Positions 45,901 through 58,939 are shown, counted from the first letter of the stretch. The stretch: 64,000 bases of DNA from Stenocarpella maydis (GCA_002270565.1 NQMI01000020.1:1-64000); one strand, 5' to 3'. Notes: generated by a model not told the origin, from the sequence alone. Made by a program: numbers and translations.

Positions 45901-47511
45901 GTTACTACCCATCTGTCTCATGGCGACGGGTGGCCGCCCTACGGGCGCGTTCAAATTATCCATCGCTGGGCTTTGCGATGCCGGCATCGGACCGCTGAGC
46001 CCTCCTGGCTGACCCTGCAAGCCCTTTGACTGGGCCTGTGCCCTGAGTTGTGCTTGCGCCTGGGACGCAGCCATCTGTTGCTTGAGCTGTTGCTGTTGCT
46101 GCTGCAGATCAAAGCCGTTCGGCATCTGAGGCCGCGGCGTCTGGTTCTGGCCCTGTGGGAACATGTTCTGGGGCTGCATGCCCGAGAGAGGCTGAGGCGT
46201 GGCGTTGCGTCCAGGGCCCGAGCTCGCCGGTACGACGAGCTGTCCTTGTTGCTCGGCCAGCAGGCCCTGTTTCTGTTCGTTCATGATACTCTCCATGTTA
46301 TTGCCGTACGGCCCCATTTGCCCACCCTGCTGGCCCATGTTGTTCATCATGTTCGGGTTCATTGGGCGCTGTGGGCCGGGCTGCATCTGCATGCCAGGTG
46401 TGTTTGGGTGCATGCCTTGCTTCTGCATCTGATGCCGCCGGGCCATCAAGAACCTCTTGGTTGCTTCTTGTTGGAACAACATAGCCAGAGGATTCTGGCC
46501 TTCCGCCCGCATTTGTGCAAGTCTCTGAGGGGGCAGCCGACTTGTGAGGTTTTGCAGCATCTGGTGTTTCTGGGCTTCGCTTGCCTGCTGCATCAGGCTA
46601 TGTGCCAGCGCCTGTATCTTCTGCTTGTCTGCATCGGTCAACTGCTGTTGCTCCAGCATTTGAGCCTGAGGCATAGGAAAACCTGGCTGTCCTGGGTTCA
46701 TCTGCTGGTTCATGCCGTTGCCTAGGCCGAGGCCCATCTGGGGGGGCTGCTGGGAAAGTTGGGAAACCTGCATGGGATTTTGCAGATGCTGAAAACCCGC
46801 CTGGTTAGGCCCGCCACCCCTTCCAGCCATCTGGGCCTGGAGCAGAGCAGCCTGTTGTTGCCGCTGGTTCATCATCATGATCTGCTGTTGGCGCTGCGCT
46901 GCCTGGGCGTTCATCGACTCTTGGAGCTGAGGCACTTGGCCCTGGCGCCTGGCGTGCATCTCTGCGCTCTTTTGCCGCATTTTTTGGTCGTAAATGCCCT
47001 ACCTGTGTCAGTATTCGCCAGCAGGGGATGGAAACTGCTGTGTTCGGGATGGCTCACTTTATCTGGCGAACCCCTGAAGGCCTGCTGCTCAAACTGAAGG
47101 CAGAGTTGTGCCAGTCTTTGCCATGGTTGATTAGGCGTTGCTAGAACAGCGCTAGTAATCCTGGGTTGGGAAAGTTTGTCAGCGGACAATGACGATCGCA
47201 ACACTAGAAGCAAAACAGGGCCGGACGGGGCACAATATGGCTGGTCGGCCAATTACATCGGATATGAGTGAAGATAAATGAGACCGATAATGAAAGCCGA
47301 CAACGGTCGAAACTCACAGGTCTTGGGCCTTGCCGACACGCTCCGTTATTGCCACGGTTGTCTGCCAACCAGGGCCGACGTACGGGGTATTCTGTATGAA
47401 CTGGAAAGCATATTGGCCAAAGTCCATCCCCTGCCCGCCGACGCCCACGCCAAAGCGGTTCTGCTGCTGTGGCATGAGCTGGCCGGGCATCTGTTGCATA
47501 GGTGCGGCCAT
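42997..47511 (-). CDS. med15: Mediator complex subunit 15 (Med15/Gal11)
   Basis: Med15 is a tail subunit of Mediator that activators contact to recruit RNA polymerase II. Four exons on the minus strand, 47511-47318, 47160-47058, 46998-44455 and 44391-42997, give 1411 aa; introns are 157, 59 and 63 bp. The N-terminal KIX-like domain spans about 47-118 (GPGWQTTV, ERVGKAQDL, QRLAQLCLQFEQQAF). A long Gln/Met/Pro-rich region follows, with QQQQ stretches. The C-terminal Med15 fungal domain contains KISVEFNKLTKALNHWFRVS and, across the third intron, AFIRT-RLRLLSQFQ, then TMTRQELFQAKQLLDSIM. An acidic tail (DIPETANLEIDMHWQNF) ends at ELNTV. Domain order and splice signals agree throughout. The 8-kb gap upstream holds its promoter. 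Confidence 0.9.
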
Positions 47512-48717
47512 TGCCGCCGAAACTGTCGGGGGTGAAAACCAGAGTTAAAGTATTGCGATGTGATCGCACGATGAGCTTGGCGAGTCGGGCGCAGATGCGC
47601 AGCACCTCTCACCGGTTGCTATCCGGGGAGGTTCGTCGCCAGGAGGGAGGGTATGGGGACAGCGGAAATCGGTGTGATGGGTGAGCAGGTGTAAAGCAAT
47701 ACAAGTGCCTCCGTGGTGGTGGTTCTGACAAGGAAGTCCAGGCCCGTCACCCCGCTGCAGGCTGCCTAGTCTTGTCTCAACCGGAGACTGAGGAATCAGC
47801 CGGGGTTACAAGGAAGGCTGCTCGATGCAGCCAACCCGACGAGGGAAACTCGCGTCCTGGACGCCAAGGCGTGGAAGAGTTCCAGAAAGGGATCAGGAGA
47901 CGATGTCATCCACGCAGCAGGGGCGCAGCGACGATCCAGAAGTTGCAACAATCCCGGGACAAGAAAGTGATGCAAGGTCCCAGGCGGATCTCGGACTCGA
48001 CCGGCTCTTGGGTGTAATAATAGCAGAAAGGTCTCTGGTAATCCTGGCGTGCTACCGAGCAGATACGGAACTGTCTTGTACAAATGACCGGCCGATATGC
48101 GACGGTGACCTCGAAAAGCCAGGGCGAATCCGCAGGGAGGGAGTCGAAACTGCGCGAAGGTGCTTCACCTTGTCGTGAGGTCGCTCGATAAGGACGTGGC
48201 TGACGGGCTTGCCCTCGCCAGAAGCGACACGGCTCAACGCGATCAGACGGAGCGGGAGCATGCAATACAGTCAGGAACAAGAGTGAAGGGCACCTTGGGG
48301 GTTCGGTCGAGGCGGCTGAGGGTATGACAGCGATCGGGATGGCGGGAACGGGGTTCGCTGCGCGGAAGCCTCTTCGCGGGATTGTTCGATATATAAAGGT
48401 GAATGCCGTTGTCTGTTCCGGTAATCGTCCCTCCTAACAACTTCACAATGGTGACTGGGGTCGTCCGTCTTGCGACAGCCTCGGGATCGGGGTGAGTCAA
48501 GGAGGAACGCAGGTGAGAGTGTGTTGGTGACTGCTGCTGGCGCACCGAAAGTTCATACAAGTTGTCGCTGGCTGGCGTGGCAGGGGTGGAGAGCCGGGGC
48601 GATGGCTGGTGAGAGCAAGCGGGACGGGAGGCAGAGCAGAGCGCAGGGGGGGAAAGACAAGGAAGAAAGGGAAAAAAAAAAAGCTCAGTTGTTGCTGGTC
48701 GACAAGAGTTGGTGTGC

Positions 48718-48752
48718 TTGTCTCTCTCTCGCTCTCTCGCTCTCTCTCTCTA
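48718..48752. repeat. (CT)n-rich tract
   Basis: TC/CT dinucleotides with a few G interruptions, about 35 bp, lie about 1.2 kb upstream of Med15. Confidence 0.9.
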
Positions 48753-49965
48753 AGCCACACGATGCAGACTCTGTCGATGCTGGAGAGACGACGAGAGGAA
48801 AGCAAGGCGGGTGAACCGCAGGCATTGATGGATGGTAGACAGGGGAGAAAAGCAAGAGGAAGGCGGGCTCGCACGAAAAGAGAGCAAGAAGTGGCAGCAA
48901 GCAGAAGAGGCGGCGGGAGACAAGCCCAGGCGCCCCTCGCTGGAGCAAGTTTAGCGTAATTGGAAGCGGCAGTGGAGGTACCTGGGCCCCTGCCCTGGTG
49001 CGGGTACAGGATACCACATTCCCCCCTGCTCCTCCCGTACAGGATACCCGCAGCCCAGCTCTGTCCCCGATCATGTCTGTCGTGCCCTGCGCTGGGGAGG
49101 GCTGCCGTCCCACGCATCGCCGTCGAGGGCTGCAACAATACGGCTCGGATCCCGGGAGCCCAATGGCCCTGGGTCCCTCCCGCGCATAGAACAAGTGCCA
49201 ATTCTGCCCACAATGTCGTGATCATGGCCGGGTGCTGCTTGGGCGAGGTCATGGGCGGGCGTCTGACACTCTGGGGCCGCCAAGTCTTGTCTACAGGTCC
49301 CGACCAGGGCTCGGTACTCACAAAGGTTCGATAATGGAGCGAACGGATCCCTGTTGGCGGGTTGCCCCATGACACCCACGCGCCTCACACCCCCCAGTCC
49401 TAGTCCACCTGTGTGTGGGTGTGAGAGAGCAAGCGAGTGAGTGAGAGGAGGGGGGTGGGGACGAAGACACAGGTCGGGCGTGCCCATGTACATACATGGA
49501 CTTCATGCAGTAAGTTGACTGGGTAAGCTACTTCATCCCGCCCAACCCTTCCCGTGCCCTTGCCCTGCCCGGCTTGCTTAATTTTATAATCTTATACGGG
49601 TGCCCAAGTAGTCAACCGGGTTGGCCCAGGCAACTAGACAAATGCTGGCAGTGAGGAAAGCAGCAGCGGGCACAGGCAGTGTTGCATGCGCGCGTGTGTG
49701 TATACGTGTATATACGTGGGTATGCAGGCAAAGCCTCAGCTTTGGGGGCAAACAGTTCACCACCTCGACAATCGGCAGTCGTGTGAGGTGTAATGCAAGC
49801 ACTGATACCTAACAGCCGACCCCAGCCCATGGCGCATTTGTTGCGACAAGGGTGCGGGCAGGCCAACTTGGTGATGATGTTTTTGGATGGGAAATGCTTC
49901 GGTTACAACGCAGCACCTATCGGGAGACTTGCAGGCGACATGCGGTGATCCCTCGCCTGTCCGAT

Positions 49966-49996
49966 AAGAAAAAGAAAGAAAGAAAGAAAAGGAAGG
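49966..49996. repeat. (GAAA)n purine tract
   Basis: AAGAAAGAAAG units with an A/G-rich tail, about 30 bp. Confidence 0.9.
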
Positions 49997-50039
49997 GAGA
50001 GGCGTGGCCAGGGTTCGCTATTGGGCTGCCACTTTACAT

Positions 50040-50067
50040 TACATGGCATGACATGGCATGACATGAC
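50040..50067. repeat. ACATGGCATG tandem repeat
   Basis: Nearly three units of a 10-bp repeat in non-coding DNA. Confidence 0.85.
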
Positions 50068-50173
50068 AGTGCACTACGATCAACATCCCGCCCGCGGATG
50101 CAGATGGCTTGGGGTTATAGTAAGGGCGACAAGAAAGAAAAAGAAAAAAAGAGAGGAAGAGGCAGAATACGCA

Positions 50174-50213
50174 GTGTGGTGTGGTGTGGTGCGGTGCGGT
50201 GCGGTTCGGTACG
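50174..50213. repeat. GTGTG/GTGCG pentanucleotide repeat
   Basis: Eight pentamers follow in order: GTGTG three times, GTGCG three times, then GTTCG and GTACG. The series shows stepwise drift along a tandem array. Confidence 0.9.
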
Positions 50214-53200
50214 ATACAACGAGTGCAGTGGGTGTGGGTGCAGTGCGTCGAGAGCGCGTCAAGAGGCGCGTGGAGCGTTCAGAGTTGGCAGATGGGCAGA
50301 CGTGGAATCCCGAGTGCCCACAATAACCTTGAAAGCGTCATACACAGACGGGTTGGGAGGTCGTCGTCCCTGAGTCCTGTTCCATGTAGGCAGCTCTGTT
50401 TCCTCCGTGGGTGATGAGCTAGTCCGGAGTACTGACTGTTACGGTACCTGTAGGTGGGTAATTAAGTTTAACGTTAAAACCTCTGGGCAGGCAGCAAGGC
50501 AGGCAGGACAGGAAGGGGGTTTGTACATGTGGCGATGGACAAAGCCACGACGGCGTTTACGTAGTCCTATGAGCGCTAATTGTTTCCCGTCCAGGGTTCG
50601 AGGCGGCTGACGTGAACTTGTCCGACTGCTCACAAACTCTTGTTAAGCCCGTGGAAAGTCGTCCTCAGGGGAATGTGGACGGGTGCGAGACAAGGAGATA
50701 GATAGATCTATGAAGCTACTATACTATGTATGTAGCATGCAGATTACCTGCAGAGGCAGGTACTCAGATAGCCGTGGAAATGATCCATTTGAGCATGGAG
50801 ATTGCTATGTACTCGATAGATTTGAACACCGCCGCATGTGCAGGTGTTCGTCCCTTTGGGACGAACGGTCTACTGTACATACAATGTCTGCTATCAATCA
50901 GTCAAACATGCCGCAGCATACAAACAACACATATAGGCTATAAAATACATACCTAGGTAGAAGACTAGTCAGTCCGTAGACTGTATAAGATTTGCCCCCA
51001 TCCCCAGATTCAGGGTCCAGGTCGAGGCCCGCCATCATCTCGAATGTGTCCTGGTCCCCAGCCTGCCGCTGCGATTGCGTTGCCTTGCATTGCAGATCCC
51101 CAAGGCATACTGCTCTGGACACATTCTTGACGTGAGGTGCATCATGTTGGCAGAAGTGCCCGGGTGAGACTGGCTGTGTCGCGGCCATTGGCTGCAAGGC
51201 CGGGCCCACCTCTTTTTTTTTGTTGCTCTTTGTCTTTTCCCTCTGTCTCTCCCTCTTTCTCTCTGGGGCCCCCGGTTTCCTCACCCCCCCTCGACCCTCG
51301 ACCACCCTCGTCCGCTCCATCCCGACCATACCCAAATCAGCCGGTCAATGCCGCCGCCATGGGGGATGGAGATGGCAAACGACGCCAAGCATGCCTCATC
51401 ACCGAAAACCATCTATGGCTGGGCCTGACACCAAACCCAGGCAGGGTCCCCAGCTGTGCAATCACTACACTGTATACAGCCTTCAGTATTCCCCAGGCTA
51501 GTCGCGACGATTGTAGTCGGGTGACAGTCAGCTGTCTCGTGTCATCGACCATTATCGGGCTCGTTGTGCTAACAGACAGTGTGTACATACCTAGGTACAT
51601 GCATACCCAACCAGAGAGCATGTGTGCATCCCAGACGGGGGCCCCCCTTCCTTCGACTTGGGTCAGTCAATCCACCACCCACAACCGTCTCACCGTGCCA
51701 AATTTGGCCCCAGCTGTGCCAAGTCCTTGTTGGCACAGGTGTAGGCGCCATTGCCAGGGGTTGGGTTGGTAGGGACTTGACAAAAGAGAGAGACGCGCAC
51801 ACGCTGTTTCGTGTGCATGGATGCCGCTTTGGGTCGGCCGGCATCCGTCAAAATGGGTGAAGCGTTCCTGGCTCCTCCAAGTCTCGCAAGCTCCAGCCGG
51901 GCTGGCGGGCTGGGCAGGCTGGCTGGGTTAGGCAGGCTCCCGCCCCTGCTGCTGTCGCTTGAGTGGATGGCAGATCCCGGCACTTGGCTGTCAGGCTAAG
52001 CCCTTTCCGATGAGACCAGGCCTTGCGCACCAACCCAGTTGAGATTTCGACCCTGTGCTGGTCAGAAAAGGTGTTCTCTCTCTGGCTCTCTCCGTGTGCA
52101 GTTACTGACGGGGCCACCTCTTGCAATCGATCGATCGCTCGCCTTCCTCATCTCCCGAGGGGCAGACTAAGACAGCCTGACAGCTCCCCTCAAAGACACA
52201 CTATTATAGTGTAGTATCTATGTATGTCCGGCGGGCTCCTCGATATACACCACCGACACTGTTTGCTACGTGTGCGTGCAGCAGAGACTGCCTCGATGTC
52301 TTCTGTCGGTCACGGAGACTCCTGCGATCAGGAAAGGGGGCCCCCAGCTCCTTTCGATCGCCACAAAAACCTTATTGCCCTGGTGGGCGAGGGACGACAT
52401 TGGCAGCGGAGACGGTCTTGCGCAACATGCAAGGGTCTGGATCTGTGCAAGATGAGCAGCCCGCAGCCCCTCTTCCAGGGGGATGCCTGGATGCCCAAGG
52501 CACTTGAGACCCTTTGAAAAGATTCCTGTATGTCAGGGCTTAGATTTGTCCGTATACTGCACAGTAGCCTTGCTCCTCACAGGCCAACGCCACTTCAACG
52601 ACTGTACACTAGTGTAGGGGACCTGGGGCACTACCACATATGCTATACGCTATACCGCACGCCGGCGCCGGCGCCGACGCCGACGCAGTTTGCGATGTTA
52701 CAATACCAGACTTTGGATCAAGAGGTAGCCTCCCTCGACTAGCTGCAGGCTGCCTGTGCCTCCTCCCCGTCCCAGACAGCGTGTCGTTCGGATCTGGGCT
52801 CAACCGAGTACCCATCGCCCCCTCGCAGTCCGACTGGCAACACACACAGGCTTTCCGTGTTGATCTGTACATGACAGCCGACACATACCAGCCAGCATGG
52901 TTGGGTGTACGGCATGTAGCGTACTATGTAGCACCTGGCCCTGCAGGTCGCTGTGGGCGGGCTTCCCTTTTTTTGCCGGGAGCTGCGTCTACTATGTACA
53001 CTACGGATGGCCGATCTGAGTTGGCAACCCACAGATCTAGCCAGATCTGGACTGGCCGTCACGCAAGCCTGCCACCGGCGTGGACCAGAGCTGTCGCGGT
53101 GGTGCCCGGTAGATCACCCTATTATATGGGCAGTTCATCTTGTCCCATCTATGTGCACAGGGTAAAAAAGCTTGCATCGACTACCAGCCCGCAACAGCTG

Positions 53201-55625
53201 ACAATCTTGGACGTGGTGAGCCCGGTCGACTGGTGGGCGGTACTGCCATTGCAGATGCCAACGCCGTCACCAAGCCAGGAGGAGCAAACACATCGAGAAG
53301 GGGGGAGGCCCATGTGGGCCTGCCTGCTTCAAAAGGATTGGAGGCCGCTGCCATGTGTGCACCCAGCTGCAACACCACCCGGCTCGTGTACGCACAAGCA
53401 CACACGAGCACGGATAATAACAAAAGACAAGACTGCTGCGTCAACTTGTTGGTCCTCGGGCCCCTCCAGTTGGCACAGCTTCCGCCGGCTGTGGTTGGTT
53501 TTAAACTCGACAATTGTTTCACAAGACTTTCCTTGCGGCCTGGAGTGCGGGCCGGTGACCAGGAAGTGGATCTCCCATCCACCACCACCATCACCAGTGA
53601 GGTTTGAGGAGATGTGGCTAGGAACAAGTGTCCTTCGTAGCGCCGCGAGGCCGTTGTGCCAGGTCCAAAATTAGGCGTCTCGAGTCGGCCCAGAAGGAAG
53701 GTGCTTCCTCCGACCCATTCAATTCTACGGTCGTAGAGGGGTAACTAGGTTAGGTAGGTAGGTCACTCATTGTTCCTCAACGCTGTCTTGCATGCTCGAG
53801 GACCGACAGGGTCGAGAATCATTAGATCCCGGCGCCAGCCACGGTAGGGCATCCGGCGTCAACAATCACTGCATCTCCGCCTCAGGGTCAGGTGACGATG
53901 GGGATGCCGTGCAGCAGTCGAGCCAGCAAGGCGGTCCAGATGATGGTCCTAGACAATGGCAGCCCTCGTCCGTCCCAGCAAAGAATCTGACACACCTGTT
54001 GATGTGTGATCGTCGCAACTCAAAATTAACCGTCGAGCCTAGGGGCAGGGTTGCTTGTCGATGTGCCAGGGACCGGGGCTCGCTTCACCCATTTTGCAGC
54101 TCCCTGGCTCTCTCCCAGGGCTGGGACTCGTCGATCCGTCCCCAGGAGCTCAACTATACTAGTCTGACCAGGCCCCCCTCCTCTGGGCTAGCGCCGTGAT
54201 CAGCGTCGCTCCAAGGAAGCACCTGAGGCGAAAGAAGCTTGGAGTGGCCTCCCCGAACAGGAATACGGGTGAGGCTGAATGGAGGAACCCGCTCTTGAAT
54301 GGGCGCAGAAGTGCTGGAGATGGTCGGGGGGGGGGGTTCCAAGAAGGGAATTAGTAGGAGCAGCTGGGGGGGAGGGGGCCTGGGTTCCGGAATAATTGTG
54401 TTTTTGTTTATGGGCACGGTCTCAGCATGCCCATCTCAATTATCCCAAGGCCCCCCACCGACCAATCCGAAACAAAGCTTCATCTCTTGCTCTAATGCCC
54501 CGTTCCTGCTCTGGGTGCACAGATTAAGCCCCATGTCAGGTCGAATGGGGAGTGAGCACAGTGACAGCCCAGGCGGCTGCAGTGTTGTTACTCTCGGCTG
54601 CTGTCAATGGGTGTTGCCTCGTGAGGAATGAACGAATCCCGAACTCCATAGCAACCCAGGCTGGGCGAGTTGAAGACTGGAGCCGAGACTGGAGCCAAGA
54701 CTGGAGGGGAGAGACAGAGAGAAGAGTGCGTGTATATGGGGTTGCCTATTGTTCGTATATACTGCCCCTGCCCGTGGGTTCCAAATAATCCAAATCATCT
54801 TCAGCGGCTGAAGCCAAGCGTTCGTGTCTGACCTCTGCGACCTGGCCCACCTCTGTTGACATACGGTGGCGTTCTTCGAGCGACGGCTGTGATTGATCCT
54901 GTTGGTCCGAGTACCTACCACACACCGACGAAGCCCGCGTTTGATGGACTGGCTGCAGCCTGGCCACCTATCCTCCCCGCCCGCCCGCTCACCGTGGACA
55001 TCATTGCGCGCCATTGCGCGCCATTGCAGAGTATACGGGTCATGCCCCCCTGGCGCGCCTGATGTCGCATCATGCGAGGCTCCAAGGAACCACAGGCCGG
55101 GTGAAGTTAAGACAGAGCCTTACCTCGGCAGGCTGCTCGTCAAAGCCGTATATGCTCGTGCAGTCTAGCTGATGCGGCAGATTCTCCAGGGCGCCGGAGC
55201 CGAGCTGTAGGGCTGAAGGATCGGGTATCAACCATACCATGACACTACAAGGAAGCGGGAGTGAAGTGCACAAACCATGGAGCCCCTTACGTACGCAAGC
55301 GTAGTGTACCAAGGTCCCCAGGCCTGAGAGATGCAGCCTGGGGGCTGTGTTGCTGGATCAGTTGCCGAGCTCGCCCCCGGTGCCGCCAATCAGGGGACGA
55401 GATCCCGGGGCCCCAGCCCAGGTGACCTCACAGCCAACCGCGGGAGGAGAAGGTGCGCACCTCAGGTGCCCATCGCCAACGTTTTGCTCGACTACTACAA
55501 GACGCCACTGTGTAACAAGGCTTGGCTGGACAGACACTATCCAGGTGTCCATGCTCTTCTTGCCCTTCACAGGCTTTCTGTCATGCCAATCTGCTGCCTG
55601 CCCGCCCCGTAACCTTGTCCAGCCC

Positions 55626-57425
55626 ATGCTCAAGAGCAACCCCTTCGTCTTCGGTTCCATCACTTCAGCAACATCATCACTCTTGCCCGTGCCTCGCCGC
55701 GGCCTTGTCGTCACACACCGCCGGTGCTTCTCCGCAGCACCAATCACAATGGCGCCCCCCAAGCCTGCTCAGGACTTTTTGGACTTTGTGAATGCCTCCC
55801 CAACTCGTAAGTCATAGGCCCACGCATCAGCGTCCAGCCCCACAGTATGGCTCACCAGTCACCAGCCTACCATGCCGTCGCCTCTTCGGTGAGACTCCTG
55901 GAAGCAGCAGGGTTCAAGGGCATCAAGGAGAGGGACAACTGGTCCTCGGACCTGCAGCCCGGCGGGAAGTACTATCTCACCCGCAATGGCTCCTCCATTG
56001 TCGCCTTCGCCATCGGCAAGAAATGGGCTCCTGGAAGCTCAATTGCCATGATTGGCGCTCACACCGACTCGCCATGCTTGCGAATCAAGCCCGTCTCCAA
56101 GAAGACCAATGCTGGGTTCCTGCAGGTTGGCGTCGAGACTTATGGCGGAGGTATCTGGCACTCGTGGTTCGACCGCGACCTGTCGGTGGCAGGACGCGTC
56201 CTGGTCAAGGACGCGTCCGGCAACTTTGTGCAGAAGCTCATCAAGGTCGACAAGCCCATCCTCCGCATCCCTACCCTAGCCATCCACCTCGACAGGTCGG
56301 CCAACTTTGACCCCAACAAGGAGACCGAGCTCTTCCCCATCTGTGGTCTTGCTGCTGCCGAGCTGAACCGGACCGGGGTGAGCGACAAGGAGGCAAATAA
56401 GGACGAGCCAACCGAAGCCGAGGACGACGGCGAGTTTCAACCTCTGAAGGCGATGACCCAGAGGCATCACCCCTATCTCCTGGAGATCATTGCACGACAT
56501 GCTGGCGTTGAGACTGCTGGCGTTATAGACTTCGAACTAGTGCTGTACGACACCCAGAAGTCCTGCTTTGGCGGTCTCAACGACGAGTTCATCTTCTCTC
56601 CGCGATTGGACAACCTCGGAATGACATACTGCTCTGTGTTGGGCCTCATCGAGTCGGTCAAGGCAGACAGTGCGTTGGACAGCGAGTCGTCTATCCGCTT
56701 GATCACCTGCTTCGATCATGAAGAAATTGGCTCCACCTCCGCTCATGGAGCCAACTCGAACCTTTTGCCTGCTGTTCTTCGGCGCCTGTCGGTCCTCCCT
56801 CGGGGCAACTTCTCCGAGGCTGGCTCTGAGAAGTCCTATGAGCATGTCAACCCAGAGGATATCGCCACGGCTTTTGAGCAAACGCTTTCCACTTCTTTCT
56901 TCGTCTCTGCAGACATGGCACACTCAGGTAAGTCGCAGCGCTGAGCCGAATATCCGAACACGCTTGCTCACACTCCACAGTGAACCCAAATTATCAACAG
57001 AAGTACGAATCGAACCACCAGCCCGAGATGAATAAAGGCACGGTCATCAAGAGTAAGCTTTTTCTATCAATTTCTACAGCTATCCGGTATCGAATATAGA
57101 CCCTCCTAACCAAACCACAGTCAATGCAAACCAACGTTACGCGACAAACTCTCCTGGCATTGTCCTCTTGCAGGAAGTTGCCAAGAAGGCAGGCGTGCCT
57201 CTCCAGCTCTTTGTGGTGCGAAATGATAGCTCATGTGGCAGCACCATCGGGCCAATGCTTTCCGCGAAGATGGGGGTGCGCACCCTTGACCTCGGCAACC
57301 CGCAGCTTTCGATGCACTCGATCCGTGAAACTGGCGGTACATACGACGTCGAGCATGGAATCAAGCTTTTCCAGTCATTCTTGTCTAACTACTCCACCCT
57401 CGAGTCCAAGATCCTCGTTGATTAG
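55626..57425 (+). CDS. ape4: M18 aspartyl aminopeptidase (DNPEP/Ape4 type)
   Basis: This family removes N-terminal Asp or Glu from peptides with two zinc ions. Exons are 55626-55806 (or starting at 55749), 55866-56927, 56981-57052 and 57121-57425; introns are 59, 53 and 68 bp with GTAAGT or GTAAGC donors. The short form from Met at 55749 has 498 aa; the long form has 539 aa. Zinc-site and catalytic motifs are GAHTDSPCLRIKP (His85 of the short form), GGGIWHSWFDRDLSVAGR, CFDHEEIGSTS and SADMAHSVNPNY, all intact. The C-terminus has SCGSTIGPMLSAKMG and IRETGGTYDVEHG, both usual. The extra 41 residues of the long form are rich in Ser, Arg and Leu, lack acidic residues and contain RRCFSAAP, which looks like a mitochondrial presequence. 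Enzyme identity is firm; the two-start idea is inference. Confidence 0.94.
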
Positions 57426-58939
57426 ATGAAAAACGAGGCATTGCCCTGTTTCGCGGCCCGTGCTGTGCCGGTCTGTCCAAGGTCTCTGGAGCCAGTGCTG
57501 CAGTCGCCCTTCGGCAAGTGGCATCATGCTGTCAACGTGAGAATGACGGTGGCATGCCATATGATACGGCTCCGGTCCAAGTAGCTTGAGACTGGCAATG
57601 CAACTTTATCTCACCATTGGACCAGAGACATCTTGCTGTCTTCTGACAGGACTACAGTCTACCAAGCTTGAAGTCCGACGCCTAAATCCCTCTTATCTCA
57701 ACATCAGTTTTGCATACATATGGCTGGAACACCAGGGGGGCACTCATGGAGAAATTTGGCCAGTGCGTCTTTGTGCTGAATACATCGTCTTGTTGTGCTG
57801 TGGCATTTAAACTATTGTTAGCCTCATTGCAATGCTTCTTTTCGCTGCTGGCCTTGAACTATCCAGATTCCAATTCATCTTATTCCTCCACGGGTATCCC
57901 TTTTCGGTTGACCAAATCCAAAATCTTCAAAACTGACCTGCTCCATCAACCCTCGCAATACCATGACGAAGGAGGAAAAGAAAAGAAAAGAAAACATGGA
58001 TCTAGCAAACATGTGTGTCTCTTTGATCTCGCGCCCATCCTCCACTCTAAAGACCTCTGGACCCAGCACTGCCGTCGTCCACCTCTGCACCCCTCTCGAC
58101 CCTACCTCCCCTCCCCTCTCCCCGCTCACCCGAACACCTGGTCATGGAGAGGCGAAGAAACCCATCTCAAATACTTCATTTCACCGTACGTCGCGTGCAC
58201 CTCCGGCGTCAAACACTATCCTCCTCATGCCCCCTTCCCTTTGCCGTGCCGTCCGATTGAGCCATCCCACCCCGTGACTAACCATCTACACCAACGACCC
58301 ACCAGCAGGTGGTGCTATCAACCCCCGGCGGCTTGAGTTTTTTGCCATTGCCCGAGCCTTTTTCATCTCTTTATCGGCCCACGGCTCTCTAGGCGGCTCG
58401 CGCAGGGATCCTTGGCAAGGACAAATGCCGCCCGTCTCTCCACTTGTCTTGGATCCCTTGGCCTGCCTAGCCCAGGGCAGGCTTCCTCCTCCGCCAGCGA
58501 CGTCTGCCTGCGCGCTTCATAGAATCGACATAAGAATTCTCTGGCGCTCTGACAGGTGGCCTCGGGTCCGCCGGCCATTGTGGCGCTGGCTGGCTGGCCG
58601 TTATGCGCCGTCTGGTCCGCATCCGCACTAGACACCACAACCCATCCAGTTTTCGAACACTCGGTGTCCACCAATGCTTTCTGAGCCAGTCCTATGCCCA
58701 TATCCAACGCAGCGCCTGGCGCCGGTCCGGCCCAGGGGCACCTTTTTGCACCAAGTGGCCGGCACGCAGTTTGGTGACAAGTGACACCTTTTCTATCATG
58801 GAATCGAGGAACCTTCGCATGCAGGAGATACCCCAGCGCCTCCGAGGGTCCCCGCTGACCAGCATCTCCAGCGCGTGGACCTGGCTCTGCCACAACAGCT
58901 CCCCGGACCGGACGTACCACCAGTGGAATACGCAGAGGC
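57426..58939. other. convergent intergenic region
   Basis: No gene is supported. Terminators of the aminopeptidase and of the orphan at 58940 should lie here. Confidence 0.5.

Larger units (their letters stand above)
47512..55625. other. 8-kb gene-free region rich in simple repeats
   Basis: This large divergent gap lies between Med15 (-) and the aminopeptidase (+). Open frames up to 344 codons occur (52640-53674, +), but their composition, high in Trp, Cys, His and Pro with no motif, reads as non-coding. CT-, GAAA- and pentanucleotide repeats are listed separately. ACCTAGGT palindromes occur near 50950 and 51590. I see no transposon coding. Confidence 0.5.

Noticed and set aside
48497..49375. 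292-codon open frame on the minus strand
   Set aside because: Includes Arg-Glu and Phe runs from CT and A/T tracts; no protein-like order.
50590..50612. GGTTCGA, similar to a tRNA B box
   Set aside because: No matching A box or cloverleaf around it.
52640..53674. 344-codon open frame on the + strand
   Set aside because: Composition is high in Trp, Cys, His and Pro without motifs or domain-like order, splice signals or a family resemblance. It looks like a chance frame in GC-rich DNA.
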